Source: Microstegium vimineum
Lineage: Eukaryota > Streptophyta > Magnoliopsida > Poales > Poaceae
Direction: 5' to 3'
Length of the DNA stretch: 64,000 bases
Assembly: GCA_022036555.1 (NCBI GenBank)
Contig: CM039130.1
Location: 3,668,897-3,732,896 of the forward strand
Of this stretch, positions 33,966 through 46,708 are shown piece by piece; positions within the stretch are counted from its first letter, which is position 1, and each line of letters opens with the position of its first letter. Below the pieces are notes generated by a model. It ran no database searches. It was not told the origin of the DNA and saw only the letters and a list, made by a program, of their open reading frames with translations. Made by a program: the position numbers and the translations under genes.

Positions 33966-35794
33966 TGAAGGACCAAAACGGCGACTAGAGGGGGCTGAAT
34001 GGGAGCCTCAAATTTCACTTAGAAATATTCGGGCCACTTTCCAAAAATCCAACCCCAAGAAGCAACCACACAAGACTGGTAAGATCACAACCCAAGAATG
34101 GGTGGATATCTTTGGTGATGACCAAGAGGTACAGCGCATCTACCAAAAACCAAGAACTCAAACCGACACTCCTAGTGGGTTGCTCTATACTCCTAGAGAG
34201 AAGAAGCAAAAGCACCCATAAAAATACTTAGGTGAACTTGTCACAAAAGTATCTTGTCAAGTTCTCTATGTGAATACGAATCCAACGTAACAAGTAGAAC
34301 TTGATTCGGAGTCCGGATGAGAGAGAAACGGGCAAAACGAGTCTGGAGAACTGACCGGACGTTGACCCACGTCCGGTGCAGCATTTTTGGTGCTCGCTAC
34401 AGCGACCGGACGCTGGACCACTGGGACAGGTGCATCTGGTCCTGTGCATCTAGTATGACTGCTGCTCAGGATGAACTGATTGGACGCATCCAGTCGTTGA
34501 AGGCGCGTCCGGTGCAGCGCATTCGATGCCCCCAAAAACAGCCTGATCCGCACAAAAATCACCCGATCTCTTTCGTTTCAACTCCAATTGATCCCAAATT
34601 TTGTGAGAAGGCTCCCAAGATAGATATGAATCTACTCCATGAATATCATGGCCTTTTATCCCTCACAAATTTCAGTGTCAATCAAAAAACTAAAAGGAGG
34701 AGGAGAAACGACTAGAGATACGAAAAACTCCCGATCTATGTGCTCACCCCAAACCAAATTAATTCCTTCAGTGGAAAGCTTCACAAGGGTTCATAGAACA
34801 CTCTCCAACAAACATTTTGCAAAAAGATCAAGCGTAGAAGAAGATCAAGCAAAAACCATGGAGGGAGAATAGGGAAAATGTGAAGAACAAAGACACAAGC
34901 AATTCACGAATCGATGCCACCATGGCACGAGGAGGGTAAGGCCTCCATTCCCGATCAGCTGGTTCAAGTTACACGGATGATTCACAAAATCATCCGAGGA
35001 CCTCAAGCAAGAAATCTAGAGGAAGGGAGAAAGCTAGAGAGGTGGGAGGAAGAAGATGACTAATGAAAGGAAGTAAAAGAGGTCCAGGACTTAGAGCCCC
35101 ATCATCCTTATTTAAGGAGGTCTATTTGACATTGCGATTTAACTCTCCCTTGATCTCCATCTTCATCTTCATCGGATGGCCCCACTTCCTTCCTAGACTT
35201 GCCATCGCCTCGATGCAACCTCCAGGATTCTGCAACATGCCATCCCCGCTTCCTCAAAAGCTCTACCTTGGTTTTGAGGCCCAAACTCGTAGATCAGCCA
35301 CCAATGGTTTTGAGGACCAAACCACCAAGCTGCTCATGAGTAGCGTACTCCATACACGTCCCCCGTACTCGACATGTGCCACCATATCCTCAACCACCCG
35401 GGCGCCAAGTCTTCCAGAGCCTTCCCGCTCGACTTGCTCGACTACCGTCTTGACTTGGTCAACACGTTCACCTGCATGTACTCTTGCACTTGTCGATGCC
35501 CCAAGTGTCAGCCACCGTGGCTAGTCCTCTGGCCCTCCAGTCCCTCAGTCCAAGCCTCACGTCCACCCTTCAGCACTCCCAGTTCTTCGGCACAGCCCGT
35601 CTCTACTTGACCTTCACCTCACCATTGACTACCACCTCCAAGCTCCACACCTGCACAACACAAGCCAAGAGACATGATGAACACTACTTTCATAGTTGGT
35701 TAGTTCAACATGCTCAACTTGAAATGGCTTCATGTTGGCAATTCACTCATCACAAAGCTGAACTACTTGGGTACATATCGACCATGTGTTCACA
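33966..35794 (-). repeat. Copia 5' LTR
   Basis: It starts TGAAGGACCAAAACGGCGAC and ends GTGTTCACA, and is followed by the atggc duplication. Several blocks seen in the left LTR are shortened here (for example after 35115). Confidence 0.9.
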
Positions 35795-36160
35795 ATGGCC
35801 CATCTTTGGATCGATGTATCTAACGGTCATGAGCACTTCACGACTTTGCTTTGCCTCAATACATGCTTCGCAATGACACAATGTGCCACCTCCATGTCCA
35901 CCCGAACTCAAACCGAGTTTTGATGCCCCAATCCAAAAGCCATCCGCCAGTAGTTTTGAGGCGCAAACCACCAAACCCCCTAGAGAAGCGTATCCGCTAT
36001 GCCCCCCTTCACGATCTTAACACATGTCACCATCATCCTTGACCACCTGATCACCAAGTCCTCTTGTGCCTCCACTTGACTTGGTCAACCATCATCTTGA
36101 CTTGGTCAACACAATCTACTCCACATGTGCTCTTGCTTGTCAAAGTCCCCATGTAAGGGC
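35795..36160 (-). repeat. Target duplication atggc and the right part of an older Copia-like LTR
   Basis: 35795-35799 is the right target duplication. The following 360 bp share short, diverged runs of text with the Copia LTR (for instance TTTTGAGGCGCAAACCACCAA versus the LTR at about 35275 and 26100). This indicates a related older LTR into which the Copia element inserted. Its end is uncertain. Confidence 0.5.
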
Positions 36161-38551
36161 AAAGCTACCTGTAACCATTGGGGTCAGTCGACACCGACGG
36201 TTTTGCCGTTACCCCTTGCACCTAGTGATTCTTGGCCAGCATGGATCCCTTGGACCCTAGTGGTAGGCTGGCAGCCCAGTAGCAAGAACCCATATCGACA
36301 TCTCCCTAGCCCATGAATGATTAGGCTAGCAATAATCATATAGGCAGGCAGGCAGCCACCCTGAGGGACAAATGTTGTTGTGCCCTTTCATCTTCGTTAT
36401 TCTCGGCTGCTCACATCCCAAATCCCTTTCAGTTTCCTCCATCGCTAATCCACCGGGCCGTCGAGTGGTGAACTGGTGACCAGCGTTGGGTGGTTGGTCG
36501 GAATTAAATCCTAGTACTAAGTTGTTGGCCCCTCATTTCTAAGAGTCCTTTGGTGCATCTATACTTGCGCTAGGATCACACACAAGTACGCACAACAACA
36601 GAAATGACATACAAATTTATAGAAAGTATTGAGCTTTTATTGATATCTAAAAATAAGGTCTTATAATAGTGGCATAGAGGGCATAGCCATAGGCTTTACA
36701 CGGCTAACGAGGTTCCATTGCCATGAAGTGGTATTCTATTACAACAAGGTGGTAACTACTATAGAGGAACTCTATAGCATAATGACACTCTAAACCATAG
36801 GCATGCTTGAGCACAGTCGAAACCCTAGATCCTAAGACTCCTTCGCATGATTCCTAATCCTTGTGGTATGTTTCTTCGTCGTCGTGGCAGTCCTCCTTAG
36901 CATTGAAATATGTGAGTCAACAAAGCAAGACCTAACAATAGAGTTTGGTGGAGTGGGTGGTGAAGGGTTGTGTGGTGAATGGTAGGTGGAGTGAATGGTG
37001 ATGGCTTGGTGGTGTGGTGGATGGCAGGTGATGGTGGAGGCGGAGATTATGGGGTGGTATGGTTTAGTTGAATATAAGGTTGGGTCCAGGGAGAGTATTA
37101 CCATTCTCGCTAGTCCCCATGTTAGTAATAAGGATTCTTTAATCTCATTAGTCTAGTTTCATTACACATAAAAGTAAATCTAATCATAAGTGATCTTATG
37201 CCAGTGGTTGCCCATTCCTAGAACATGGCTATTCAAATAGATTTAATATGCTCTGCAAAGGGTGTACATATTTCCCCACATGATATGCGCAGTCCCATCC
37301 ATGATGAGTGAACAGAATAGGCCTAACGAGACTCTGTTCCCGAAACTACGTGACCTTAGATGTCCATATAATTCTACCATGGCTTCTTAGGCATTGGACA
37401 TACACAAAGTTTTGGTTGATCACACAACATCCAATTCAATAATCTGGACGATACCACATCATCCGGTCAATAATAAAAGGGGCTAGAACACGGACAAATC
37501 AAGGGGCTTTACATGGAGGATCACTTAGCAAGCACGCCAACCGGACCATGGAAGATCACTTAGCATCCGTGTCTTCTCCTGACATTTCGCTTCCAACACC
37601 GGCCTCCTAGTAGAAATTATACTTCTATTTAACGGGGTGTGAGATCTAGCCTACTCATATAGACATGTGGCTATATGGATGTCTGACTAGGCAAGATGTC
37701 CTATAAACCGGTCCTTATATGACTGAGGGGAGTATCTCCCAACAAGAACCCTCACTAGGCGATCCTACCAATGTAACTTATACCGCATAAGTTACCCCTC
37801 ACTCGCCCCCTATTGGTATCACGTTTAGGTTTACCATTTTATAGTTCATGTCATCATAGTTATTATCCTCAAGTTCATTCATATCTTAGAACTCATAAAG
37901 TACGTACCACGAGATGCTTTATCATATCATCCATATTCACATTATATTGATCGAGCTCGTAATTCATTATATTCCATATATTCAAAAAGGGAGGATATAA
38001 TATTGAGTATATTAATGAGGGTGGAGGTTTATGGTAGAGGTGGTATGGTATGGTGGTGGTGGAGGGGGTAGCTAGGGCTTGCCTTCGTTGTTGTCTCCTT
38101 TTAGATCATGTATGTAGTCCGGGTTCTCACTCTCTTGATACTCACCTTCTGTTGGTTGGTGTTTAATAAATATCTATTGCTAAATGCAAACACAAAACAA
38201 GCAACACAAGACAAGCATAGAATAATATGGTGGTACTAGGTGGGATAAATAGAACTTTATTTTATAAGAATTTTGGGAGCGGTTCCACGTAAAACAGAGT
38301 TAGGATGGAGAAGATATGGATTTTAGAAGTTTATTATATAGTTTGAGATTTAAATGGAATTATATATATATGGTGTATGTAAAATAGGTGAAAATATTAT
38401 GGGTAGGTTCTTGGGTGTGTCTAGTTTATTTACAAATTTTCTAGGATTTTTTTAAGCTAGGAAATGGGATTTATAGCCTCCTGTGTACACTAACCGGGTA
38501 CCCTTAGCAATTTTACTATGTGTTGTGTAGGGAGTGTGGTGTGTGTGTGTG
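36161..38551. other. Unassigned intergenic stretch
   Basis: About 2.4 kb without a convincing gene or known repeat. The longest reading (36832-37104, minus) is His/Pro/Thr-rich and low complexity. Some parts look LTR-like (GAGCTTTTATTGAT near 36630 and GAACTTTATTTTATAAG near 38250, both of which recall polyadenylation regions on the minus strand), but I found no matching pair. A short (GT)n tract ends it at 38541-38553. Confidence 0.5.
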
Positions 38552-39649
38552 TGTTGACACCGTTTTTCAGCACGTGTCAAATGAGCTAAGGCTTGACTGG
38601 TCAGCGGCTGTTGTCCATCAGTATCGGGAAATCGTGAGCCAGTATTGCCGATGAGAGTGCTGCGAGGATACTAAGTGTATTGCCGATGGAGGTTGGGTCC
38701 TTACCGACGAAGGTTAATTGGTGAAGCCGAGTAGCTCAAGTTAAATGCCGATTGCCGACGAGGGGACATTGCCGATTGCCGATGAGGAGACGTTGCCGAG
38801 TGCCGATGAAGAGTGGTTGCCGATTGCCGATAGGTTGGTGAAAACAATTATCGGTACAAGGTTGCCAATCGGGAGGTATTACCGATGCCGATGGGCATGA
38901 GGTGCCGATAAGGTGACTTAGCGCTTGATGTCAGTAGAAGGCTGCCGGTGGTCAAAGAAGGAAGTCGCAGATTGAAGGGATCTGCCGATGGAAAGTTTCC
39001 ATCAAGGAGAGGTATAAGGAAACTGGTGATTTTGTACCAGCAGTTTGAGTCTGACTCTTGCATGAGTCGTTTGTTTTCCTTTAAAATAGGTGTGTTTGTT
39101 TAGGGAAATAATATTTTGTTGTTTTAGATCCGACTCCTGCGTGAGTCAGTTTCCTTAAAATTAGGAGTGTGTTTTAGGAAGGATACGTGTCGTGTCTTTG
39201 TATAACTCTCCATGTGGGAGTATAAATATGTGCCCGAGGGCTACGAAAAGAACAATCAATCCAATATCAAACAAACCAATTTTATTCTTATTCTACCTTT
39301 TTATCGCAATTTACCTTTATTGCATTAGTTATAGCTTATCAACGAGTTCTTCAAGTTTCGACGGGCTGCATCACCTTGATCTCCGTCAAATCCTTGCAAG
39401 TTCTGCGTGGGAGTACCTCTGAGCTTTGGCATCCGGGCGCATCGTTGTTGCCTCGTTCAGCTCTACTCTAGTTATCCTGATCAAGCCTCAATCCCAGCAT
39501 CCGGGCGCATCGCCGTTGTCTGGATTGGATCTTGTTCTAGTTATCTTCCTTGTCGATTAACTGGTCAAATCGACTGGCACGCCTTCGGATATCGAATTTC
39601 GGGTATAAGCCTGAGGTGTTCGCAGATCCTGACGCTTTTTGTGTCAACA
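38552..39649 (+). repeat. Tat-1 5' LTR with GCCGAT cluster and TATA box
   Basis: It starts TGTTGACACCG and ends GTGTCAACA, so its first and last nine bases are an inverted repeat. Eleven GCCGAT words lie between 38647 and 38989, some as GCCGATTGCCGAT tandems. TATAAATATG at 39221 is a clear TATA box. It pairs (inverted) with 50474-51483. A primer-site candidate TGGCACGCTCGGTGGGA starts at 39657. Confidence 0.9.
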
Positions 39650-39701
39650 CCTCTTTTGGCACGCTCGGTGGGACCCGATTATACAAATCTACACATCTAT
39701 C

Positions 39702-42433
39702 ATGGGTGATCACGCCGACGTTAACCAGAGGAACGTTATTGAAGTCTCTGAGGCCGATCTGAGAGATGATTAGAAGCAGGCCATGGAGCGGGCTATGGAG
39801 GAATACATGCAGTTATATCTGAAATCCTTCAGCCTCAGCAGGAGCGGCGAAGCAATCCAGAAGAAAGATCCACCGTTGCCGCGGCAGGTCACGTACGACG
39901 CCAATCCTGGTAAGCTACAAGAGATGGTTAATGCCGCTGTAAGTCAAGCATTAATTAGCCACTCCAACGTGTTGTCCAATACTGTATACAATGCTGTTAC
40001 GCAATCATTGAAAGAAGGACATGCACCGCAATATGTTGGTCCAGCGTACTATCAACCTGGATTGGCATCTATAAGCCCATCGGCAGCCCAAATGGCGTCT
40101 TCCACTCCTGTGGAACCGTCTGCCGATGCGGCTACATCGCCAAGACCGAACCCTGGTAGCGTCACCAAGCTCAACACAGATCCAGTGGCGTCGGCAATTT
40201 CAGGACCAGCCCCTGCTAACTGGTGGGGATACGGTATGCCTCCGAATCTATATGTTGGTTCTAATCTGGTGCAGGGGGATAGTTCAGCTTGGAGGAACTC
40301 TATGGCATCGGCAACACAGTCACAACCGATGGCCCCTATGATGCACAACTCTGCGCCTGCTCCAACTGTGCAAGTGCCATCAGATGATCTTCAGGTAATC
40401 CCTAAGATACCTCTGATGCCACCATCGGCAAGCTCTGTGCTGATGCAACACGTTTCGACAGCTGGCAGTCAACCTTTGGTGGCAAATTCTCAAGCTGGAG
40501 TATTAGTTCCCCATAATCTGGTGATTGATTGCTCTAGAATACAAGAGCCACATGCTCCGGTCAGCTATCAGCCATCGGTAAGTCATATGCCGATGCTTTA
40601 TAATCCTGGATGGGTCAACCAGCCGCCAGCTCAACAGCCTGGCGTGTCGATGTATCATTATGGAGGCCCAGTGCATACTCAGAGCGGACCATCAGTGCAG
40701 CAACCGATGAATGCGACGATTTAGCCTAATCCGCCAAGTGTGCAAAACTATCCATCGGTAAGTCAACCGATGCATGGTGTCCAGATGACTGGTGCTGCGC
40801 CCGCGACTACTCCGCATCATCTTCAAGAGGCGCTTCAGCCGGCTCCACCAGTCAACAACCAGCCAATGAGTCGGCAAGAGCAGGATGCATATTGGGTCGG
40901 TAAAATTACCGAAGTTATGAAAAAACAATTCGGCATCAAACCCAAGGTCAATACATACTATTATCGGACTCCATATCCTCCTGCATATGACTTGATTCCT
41001 CTTCCAAATCGGTACAAAGTGCCTGATTTTACCAAGTTCTCCGGCCAAGACGATACGTCAACAATGGAGCACATCAACCGCTTCATTATCCAGTGCGGGG
41101 AAGCTGCCAGCAGGGAGGAGTTAAGGGTGAGATTGTTCTCTTCATCATTGTCTGGATCGGCATTTACATGGTTCATATCACTGCCTCCAAACTCTGTAAT
41201 CACATGGGCCGATCTAGAGCGGCAATTTCACAAGTACTTCTTCGCTGGCATACATGAGAAGAAGCTTACCGATTTGGTCAAAATGAGGCAACGCAATGAT
41301 GAATCGGTAGAAAGCTTTGTTCAGATGCTACGGGACGTGAAGAACAAGTGCTACAGTCTGGTGCTTGATGATCGGCAACTGGCAGATTTGGCCTTTCAAG
41401 GAATACTGCCGCAGATCAAATACAAGTATGCGTCCCAAAGTTTGAGAGTCTAAGTCATCTGGTGCAAAGGATTGCCGATCAAGATATCAAAACCTTTGAA
41501 CCCAGGAAGGCTTGGAACAAGAAGGTGACCTTCATCGGGAAGGAAGAAGACTCTGGGTCAGATCAAGAGCTGAGCGTCGATGCGGCCGAATGGGTGAAGG
41601 ATAAGAAGCCTGTGTCTTGTCCGTTAGGCCAAAAAGAGACCGAAAGGTTCACCTTCGACATCACCAAGGCCGATAGGATGTTTGACTTATTGCTGCAAGA
41701 AGGGCGAATCAAGTTGGCGTCCAACCAAGTAATTCCATCGGCCGAAGAGCTCAAGAAGATTAGGTACTGCAAGTGGCATAATGCAACCTCACACAGTACC
41801 AATGACTGCAAAGTATTCAGGCAACAGTTGCAGTCAGAGACTGAATCTGGGCGTATTAAGTTTGAAAATTCTAAAGGCCAGAAACCGATGAAGATAGATC
41901 AGCACCCGTTCCCAAACAATATGGTGGAAATTAGTGAAAAAACCAGAGTGCTGACATCGGAAGCTGCCAGGAAGAACTCATCGGTAGATCCTAACCACCA
42001 AGTACCTGAGCGCGACGCAAGAAGGTTTGCCGACGACAGGAAGAGTAAGAAGGTTGCCGATGAAGGTAGCAGTGCCAACAGGGCTCCTGGAGTTGTAATC
42101 ACGCACAAGCAGCTAAGGTGAGATCATTGGGAGCAGGATCGGCAAGAAGAGGAAGAGCATCGGGAGTGGCTTCAGCATAAGGACCACTGGAAGTGTCCCT
42201 TCTTCGTTCATTGCTGGGAAGAAGGCATCAAGCTGCCCACTGCCGATAATTGTCCAGAGTGCAATGGATATTACGCTGCCGATCGGTCAGGTAAGAGACC
42301 TTGTTTTGATGATCAGGCACCCAGGTACGCCAAGCCGCTCAGAGAGAACAGATCGGCACATGACCGACTGGGGGGCAGGCTCAGTGCCCATGACAGGCTT
42401 GGCAGACGTGTTGACCAAGGGGATCGGGAAGAG
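39702..42433 (+). pseudogene. gag: Tat-1 gag
   Basis: It opens at ATG 39702 (MGDHADVNQRNVIEVSEADL). A TAG at 39771 stands where the sister copy has Gln, and another TAG is at 40722. A Pro/Ser/Gln-rich region (residues 90-350) precedes the capsid core: PPAYDLIPLPNRYKVPDFTK, SGSAFTWFISLPPNSVITWA and KLTDLVKMRQRNDESVESFV. A frameshift at about 41440 leads to KYASQSLRV-stop; the next frame has KIRYCKWHNATSHSTNDCKV, a zinc-binding C-x2-H-type motif. A TGA at 42119 stands within the linker. Compare Tat-2, where the same protein is read with different lesions. Confidence 0.85.
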
Positions 42434-43353
42434 ATGGCCAATGCAAGAGTACCTGACGAAGAGATATTCTCCAGAGATCCCAACATCGGAAAAAGTGCCG
42501 ATGTAAGCGGTGGAAAGCAGCACCAGCCCATCTGGAAAACTAAGCTTCCTCCGTGGTGCCCTAAGGGTCTAACCAAGACCCAGAAGAGAAGGATTCAGCG
42601 CCAACGCCGCGATGACCTATACGACGATGCAGAACCCTCAAGGGAGAAGCAATGGAGGCCAAAGCGCAAGGACAGGGATCCATCGGCAGACATAAACATG
42701 GTCGTCATGTTGCCGATGGAGTTCATGGTACCCGTCAGTGATGACGAAGAGACTGCCGATATGGCACAATTGGTGCTGGATCGAATGACGGTTGTCTTTG
42801 AAAAGCCTGCCGATGATGAGAGGAAGCACTTAAGGGCTCTGTTTGTTAAGGGCAAAGTGGATGGACAGCTGATGACAAAGATGTTGGTAGATGGCGGCGC
42901 GTCGATTAATATAATGTCGTATGTCGTGTTCAGAAAGCTTGGAAAAGGCGACCAGGACTTAGTCAAGACCGACATGAAGCTCAAGGATTTTGAAGGCAAC
43001 GTGTCGACGGCTATGGGAGTCGTATGTGTTGACTTAACCATCGGCAGCAAAACTTTGCCGACAAAGTTTTTTGTGATCAGTGGCAAGGGCACCTACAACT
43101 TGCTACTAGGAAGGGATTGGATCCACGCCAATTGCTGTATCCCTTCTACTATGCATCAAAGTCTGGTATAGTGGATCGGGGACAGGATTGAAGTCGTCCG
43201 AAGCGAAGCTCCATCTACTATTGCATCGGCAGAATCGGAAACTTATGAGCAAACCATATGTATATCGGGCGAAGCCTGGGACAAAGAGTTCCTCAAAGTT
43301 GCCGATTACCGCATCAAACCGATCCAAGCAGTCGGTCCTGAAGAAGAGTTTTA
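42434..43353 (+). pseudogene. pol: Tat-1 protease region
   Basis: A Lys/Arg/Asp-rich linker (GLTKTQKRRIQRQRRDD) is followed by the aspartic protease: TKMLVDGGASINIMSYVVFR (Asp-Gly-Gly) and NLLLGRDWIHA. The frame stops at 43169 (TAG) directly before WIGDRIEVV, where Gln is expected, and then continues to about 43353. Reading then shifts into the RT frame at 43354. Confidence 0.85.
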
Positions 43354-45063
43354 ATGGATCGGTTCGCTGACGATGGAAAGCTAGGGCAGGGCTTCACGTC
43401 CGCCGATGATTTACTTGAGATCGACATCGGAGATGGTAGTAAACCTAGGCCTACTTTTATTAGTGCTAAGTTAGATTCCCAATGTAAACAACAGTTAACC
43501 GATTTATTGAAAGAGAATAAAGATTGTTTTTCTTGGGACTATACAGAGATGCCTGGGTTAGACCGATCGATAGTTGAACATCGGTTACCTATCAAGTCTG
43601 GGTTCCAACCACATCGGCAACCTGCGCGCCGATGCAATCCCACTATTCTGCCCGACATCAAGGCTGAGATTACAAAGTTAATCGAAGCTGGATTTATTCG
43701 GCAATGCCGATATGCCGATTGGATTTCTAATGTGGTTCCTTTGTATAAAAAGAATGGAAAACTTCGTGTTTGCATTGATTTCAGGAATCTTAACAAGGCC
43801 ACGCCGATGGATGGCTATCCGATGCCTGTTGTTGATCTGCTGATCGATGCTGCTGCTGGACATCAAATTATTAGCTTTATGGATGGTAATGCCGGGTATA
43901 ATCAAATATTCATGGCTGAAGAAGACATATCCAAGACGGCTTTCCGATGTCCAGGTCACGTTGGCTTATTTGAATGGGTAGTCATGACTTTTGGCTTGAA
44001 AAATGCCGGTGCTACTTATCAGAGAGCAATGAATTTCATCTTTCATAAGTACATCGGCACGATAGTTGAAATCTACATTGATGATGTGGTGGTTAAGTCT
44101 GGAGACTTCGGGAAGCATCTTGCCGATTTGCGAAAAATATTAGAGTGCACAAGGGAGCATGGGTTGAAGATGAATCCTAACAAGTGTGCATTTGGCGTAT
44201 CGGCAGGGCAGTTCCTAGGTTTCATGGTGCATCAGAGAGGCATTGAAATCGGTAGAAAGTCTATCGATGCAATTAACAAGGTGGTCGCTCCTACGAACAA
44301 GACTGAGCTGCAATCTTTGATCGGCAAGATTAATTTCATCCAAAGGTTTATATCCAACTTGTCTGGTAAGATTAAATCTTTCAGTCCATTATTGAAGCTG
44401 AAAGCTGATCAGGAGTTTACATGGAAAGAAGAACAATAGTCAGCCGTAGAGGAGATTAAGAAATACTTAGTAAATCCTCCGGTCTTAGTTCCACCTCAAC
44501 ACGAGAAGCCTTTCAGGTTATATTTGTCTGCCGATGACGGTGTTATCGGATCAGCCTTAATTCAAGAATTTGAAGGGAAGGAACGTGTAATATATTACCT
44601 GAGCAGAAGGTTGGTGGATGCTGAAACCAGGTATTCGGCCATAGAGAGATTATGCTTATGTTTATATTTATCTTGCATTAAATTAAGGCATTATTTATTG
44701 TCGGCTGAATGCACTATTATCTGCAAAGATGATGTGGTTAAGTACATGTTATCAATGTCGATCTTGAGTGGATGAATCGGTAAGTGGATTCTGGCTCTTT
44801 CAGAGTTTGACCTAAGGTATGAATCAGCTAAGGCTGTTAAGGGTCAGGTAATGGCTGATTTTGTTACTCAGCATTGTAATATGGTGAGCTCTATTGAGAT
44901 TGCTCCTTGGACTTTATTCTTTGATGGGTCTACGTGCAAGGATGGAGCAGGTATCGGTATTCTCTTGATTTCACCCGAGGACAGAAGTTTGAAATCTCGT
45001 TGCCGATTGTTGCTACTTCAACAAACAATTAGCCTGAGTACCAAGCTTTACTTAAGGGGTTAG
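43354..45063 (+). pseudogene. pol: Tat-1 reverse transcriptase and two RNase H domains
   Basis: RT blocks: VPLYKKNGKLRVCIDFRNLN, FMDGNAGYNQIFMAEED, VMTFGLKNAGATYQRAMNF and the active site YIDDVVVKS at about 44077. RNase H: FRLYLSADDGVIGSALIQE (about 44515) and IYYLSRRLVDAETRYSAIE. The second, archaeal-type RNase H begins WTLFFDGSTCKDGAG (about 44908). Stops: TAG 44437 (after WKEEQ) and TGA 44773 (after SILSG); a frameshift at about 45030. The tandem RNase H arrangement places the element in the Tat lineage. Confidence 0.9.
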
Positions 45064-45187
45064 AATTACTCAGGGAAGTGCGTGCCGATGCCGTTGAAAT
45101 CTTCGGTGATTCCATGTTGGTGATTAATCAATTGATCGGGACATATGAATGCCGAAGTGAAGTTTTGATTGCAGCCCATGAACGGGT

Positions 45188-46588
45188 TTGCAATTGTTAA
45201 GAGAGTTCAAAGAGTATCGCCTCGAGCACATTCCAAGGTTGCATAATGAAGAGGCCAATCGGTTGGCGCAGAATGCTTCAGGGTATCAACCGATTCAAAA
45301 AGTCACGACATCGGTAACAGTTACCGATGACTGGAAAAAGGAGATTGCCGATTACTTGAGGGATCCATCTAGGAAAGTTGAAAGGCGTCTAAGGTTCCAA
45401 GCTACTAAGTATGTGCTCCTCGATGATGAATTGTATTATCGGACAATTGATGGAGTGTTGCTTAGATGTCTCGGCAAAGAGGAATCAAAAGAGTTGATGG
45501 GTGAAATCCATGAAGGTGTGTGTGGAGCGCATCAATCGGCATTCAAGATGAAGCTGATGATTAGGCGGAATGGATATTATTGGCCGACAATCCTTGAAGA
45601 TTGCTTCAATTATTTCAAAGGGTGCCAGGACTGTCAGAGGTTTGGTAATGTACAGAGGGCACCTGCATCGGCAATGAATCCCATAATCAAGCCTTGGCCG
45701 TTCAGAGGATGGGCTATTGATCTCATCAGCCAGATTTATCCACCATCGAGTAAGGGGCGTAAGTTTATACTTGTTGCTACCGATTACTTTACTAAATGGG
45801 TTGAAGCGATTCCTTTGAAGAAGGTGACATCGGCAAACATGGTGGATTTCGTTAAAGAACACATTGTTTACCGATTTGGTATTCCTCAGACTATTACTAC
45901 CGATCAAGGAACCATGTTCACATCGGGAGAGTTTGATGGGTTTGCTGCTAGCATGGGTTTCAAAGTGTTAAACTCTTCTCCTTATTATGCTCAAGCTAAT
46001 GGTCAAGCTGAAGCGACTAATAAAGGAGTTATTAAGCTTATAAAGCGTAAGATTGAAGAGAACCCTAGAAGGTTGCATGTGGTGCTAAATGAAGCCTTAT
46101 GGTCATATCGGATGGCTTGTCATGGTGCCACCAAGGTCTCGCCGTATCAGTTGGTATATGGACACGATGCTGTCCTGCCTTGGGAAATTAAAACTGGTTC
46201 TAGGCGATTATCTTTTCAGGATCAGCTGACGACCGATGATTATGCTACTCTGATGAAAAATGAGTTAGAAGATTTAGCAGGTCATCGGTTGAGGGCATTG
46301 ATTAGTATTTAAGAGAATAAGAAGAGGGTTGCCAGATGGTATGACAAGAAAGTAAAGGCAAAGGAGTTTGCTGATGGCGATCTGGTGTGGAAGTTGATTT
46401 TACCGATCGGGACCAAGAGCTCTAAGTTTGGAAAGTGGTCTCCTAATTGGGAGGGTCCTTATCGGGTAAAACAGTCTGCTCCTGGTAATGCTTACATTTT
46501 GGAAACTCTCGAAGGAGTCGCGTTCTCTAGAGCGATCAATGGCAAATACTTAAAGAGGTACTACCTTAGCATATGGGTGGATGCATAG
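45188..46588 (+). pseudogene. pol: Tat-1 integrase
   Basis: The frame begins inside the RNase H/integrase linker (LLREFKEYRLEHIPRLHNEE). The HHCC zinc domain is at 45510-45650 (HEGVCGAHQSAFKMK ... CQDCQRFG). Catalytic residues: Asp in GWAIDLIS, Asp in TTDQGTMFTS, Glu in GQAEATNKG, all intact. The C-terminal domain follows a TAA at 46310: RVARWYDKKVKAKEFADGDL and SPNWEGPYRVK, ending LKRYYLSIWVDA. Apart from that stop the integrase is well preserved. Confidence 0.9.
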
Positions 46589-46708
46589 TGCTCAGTTGAA
46601 TGCCGATGAAAGAGAAATTATATAGGCATCGGTAAAAGCGTATAGACATTATATTACAGAAGCCAAAATCAAAGTGTCAGAGTTACATTTGTCGATATTA
46701 CAAATAGA

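Larger units (their letters stand above)
24704..35794 (-). mobile_element. Ty1/Copia LTR retrotransposon (SIRE/Maximus, Opie/Ji-like), decayed
   Basis: An 11.1-kb minus-strand element with LTRs of 1885 bp (24704-26588) and 1829 bp (33966-35794), exact 5-bp duplications, a methionine-tRNA primer site and a polypurine tract. Domain order on the minus strand is gag, CCHC, second zinc motif, protease, integrase, RT, RNase H, which is Copia order (integrase before RT). The large gag with a coiled-coil tail and the long spacer after pol fit the SIRE/Maximus lineage to which maize Opie and Ji belong. LTRs differ by many substitutions and indels, so it is not recent. All coding frames are broken. Confidence 0.92.

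Noticed and set aside
38541..38553. (GT)n tract read as the target duplication of Tat-1
   Set aside because: A simple repeat at the LTR edge; gtgtg has no partner beyond the other LTR.
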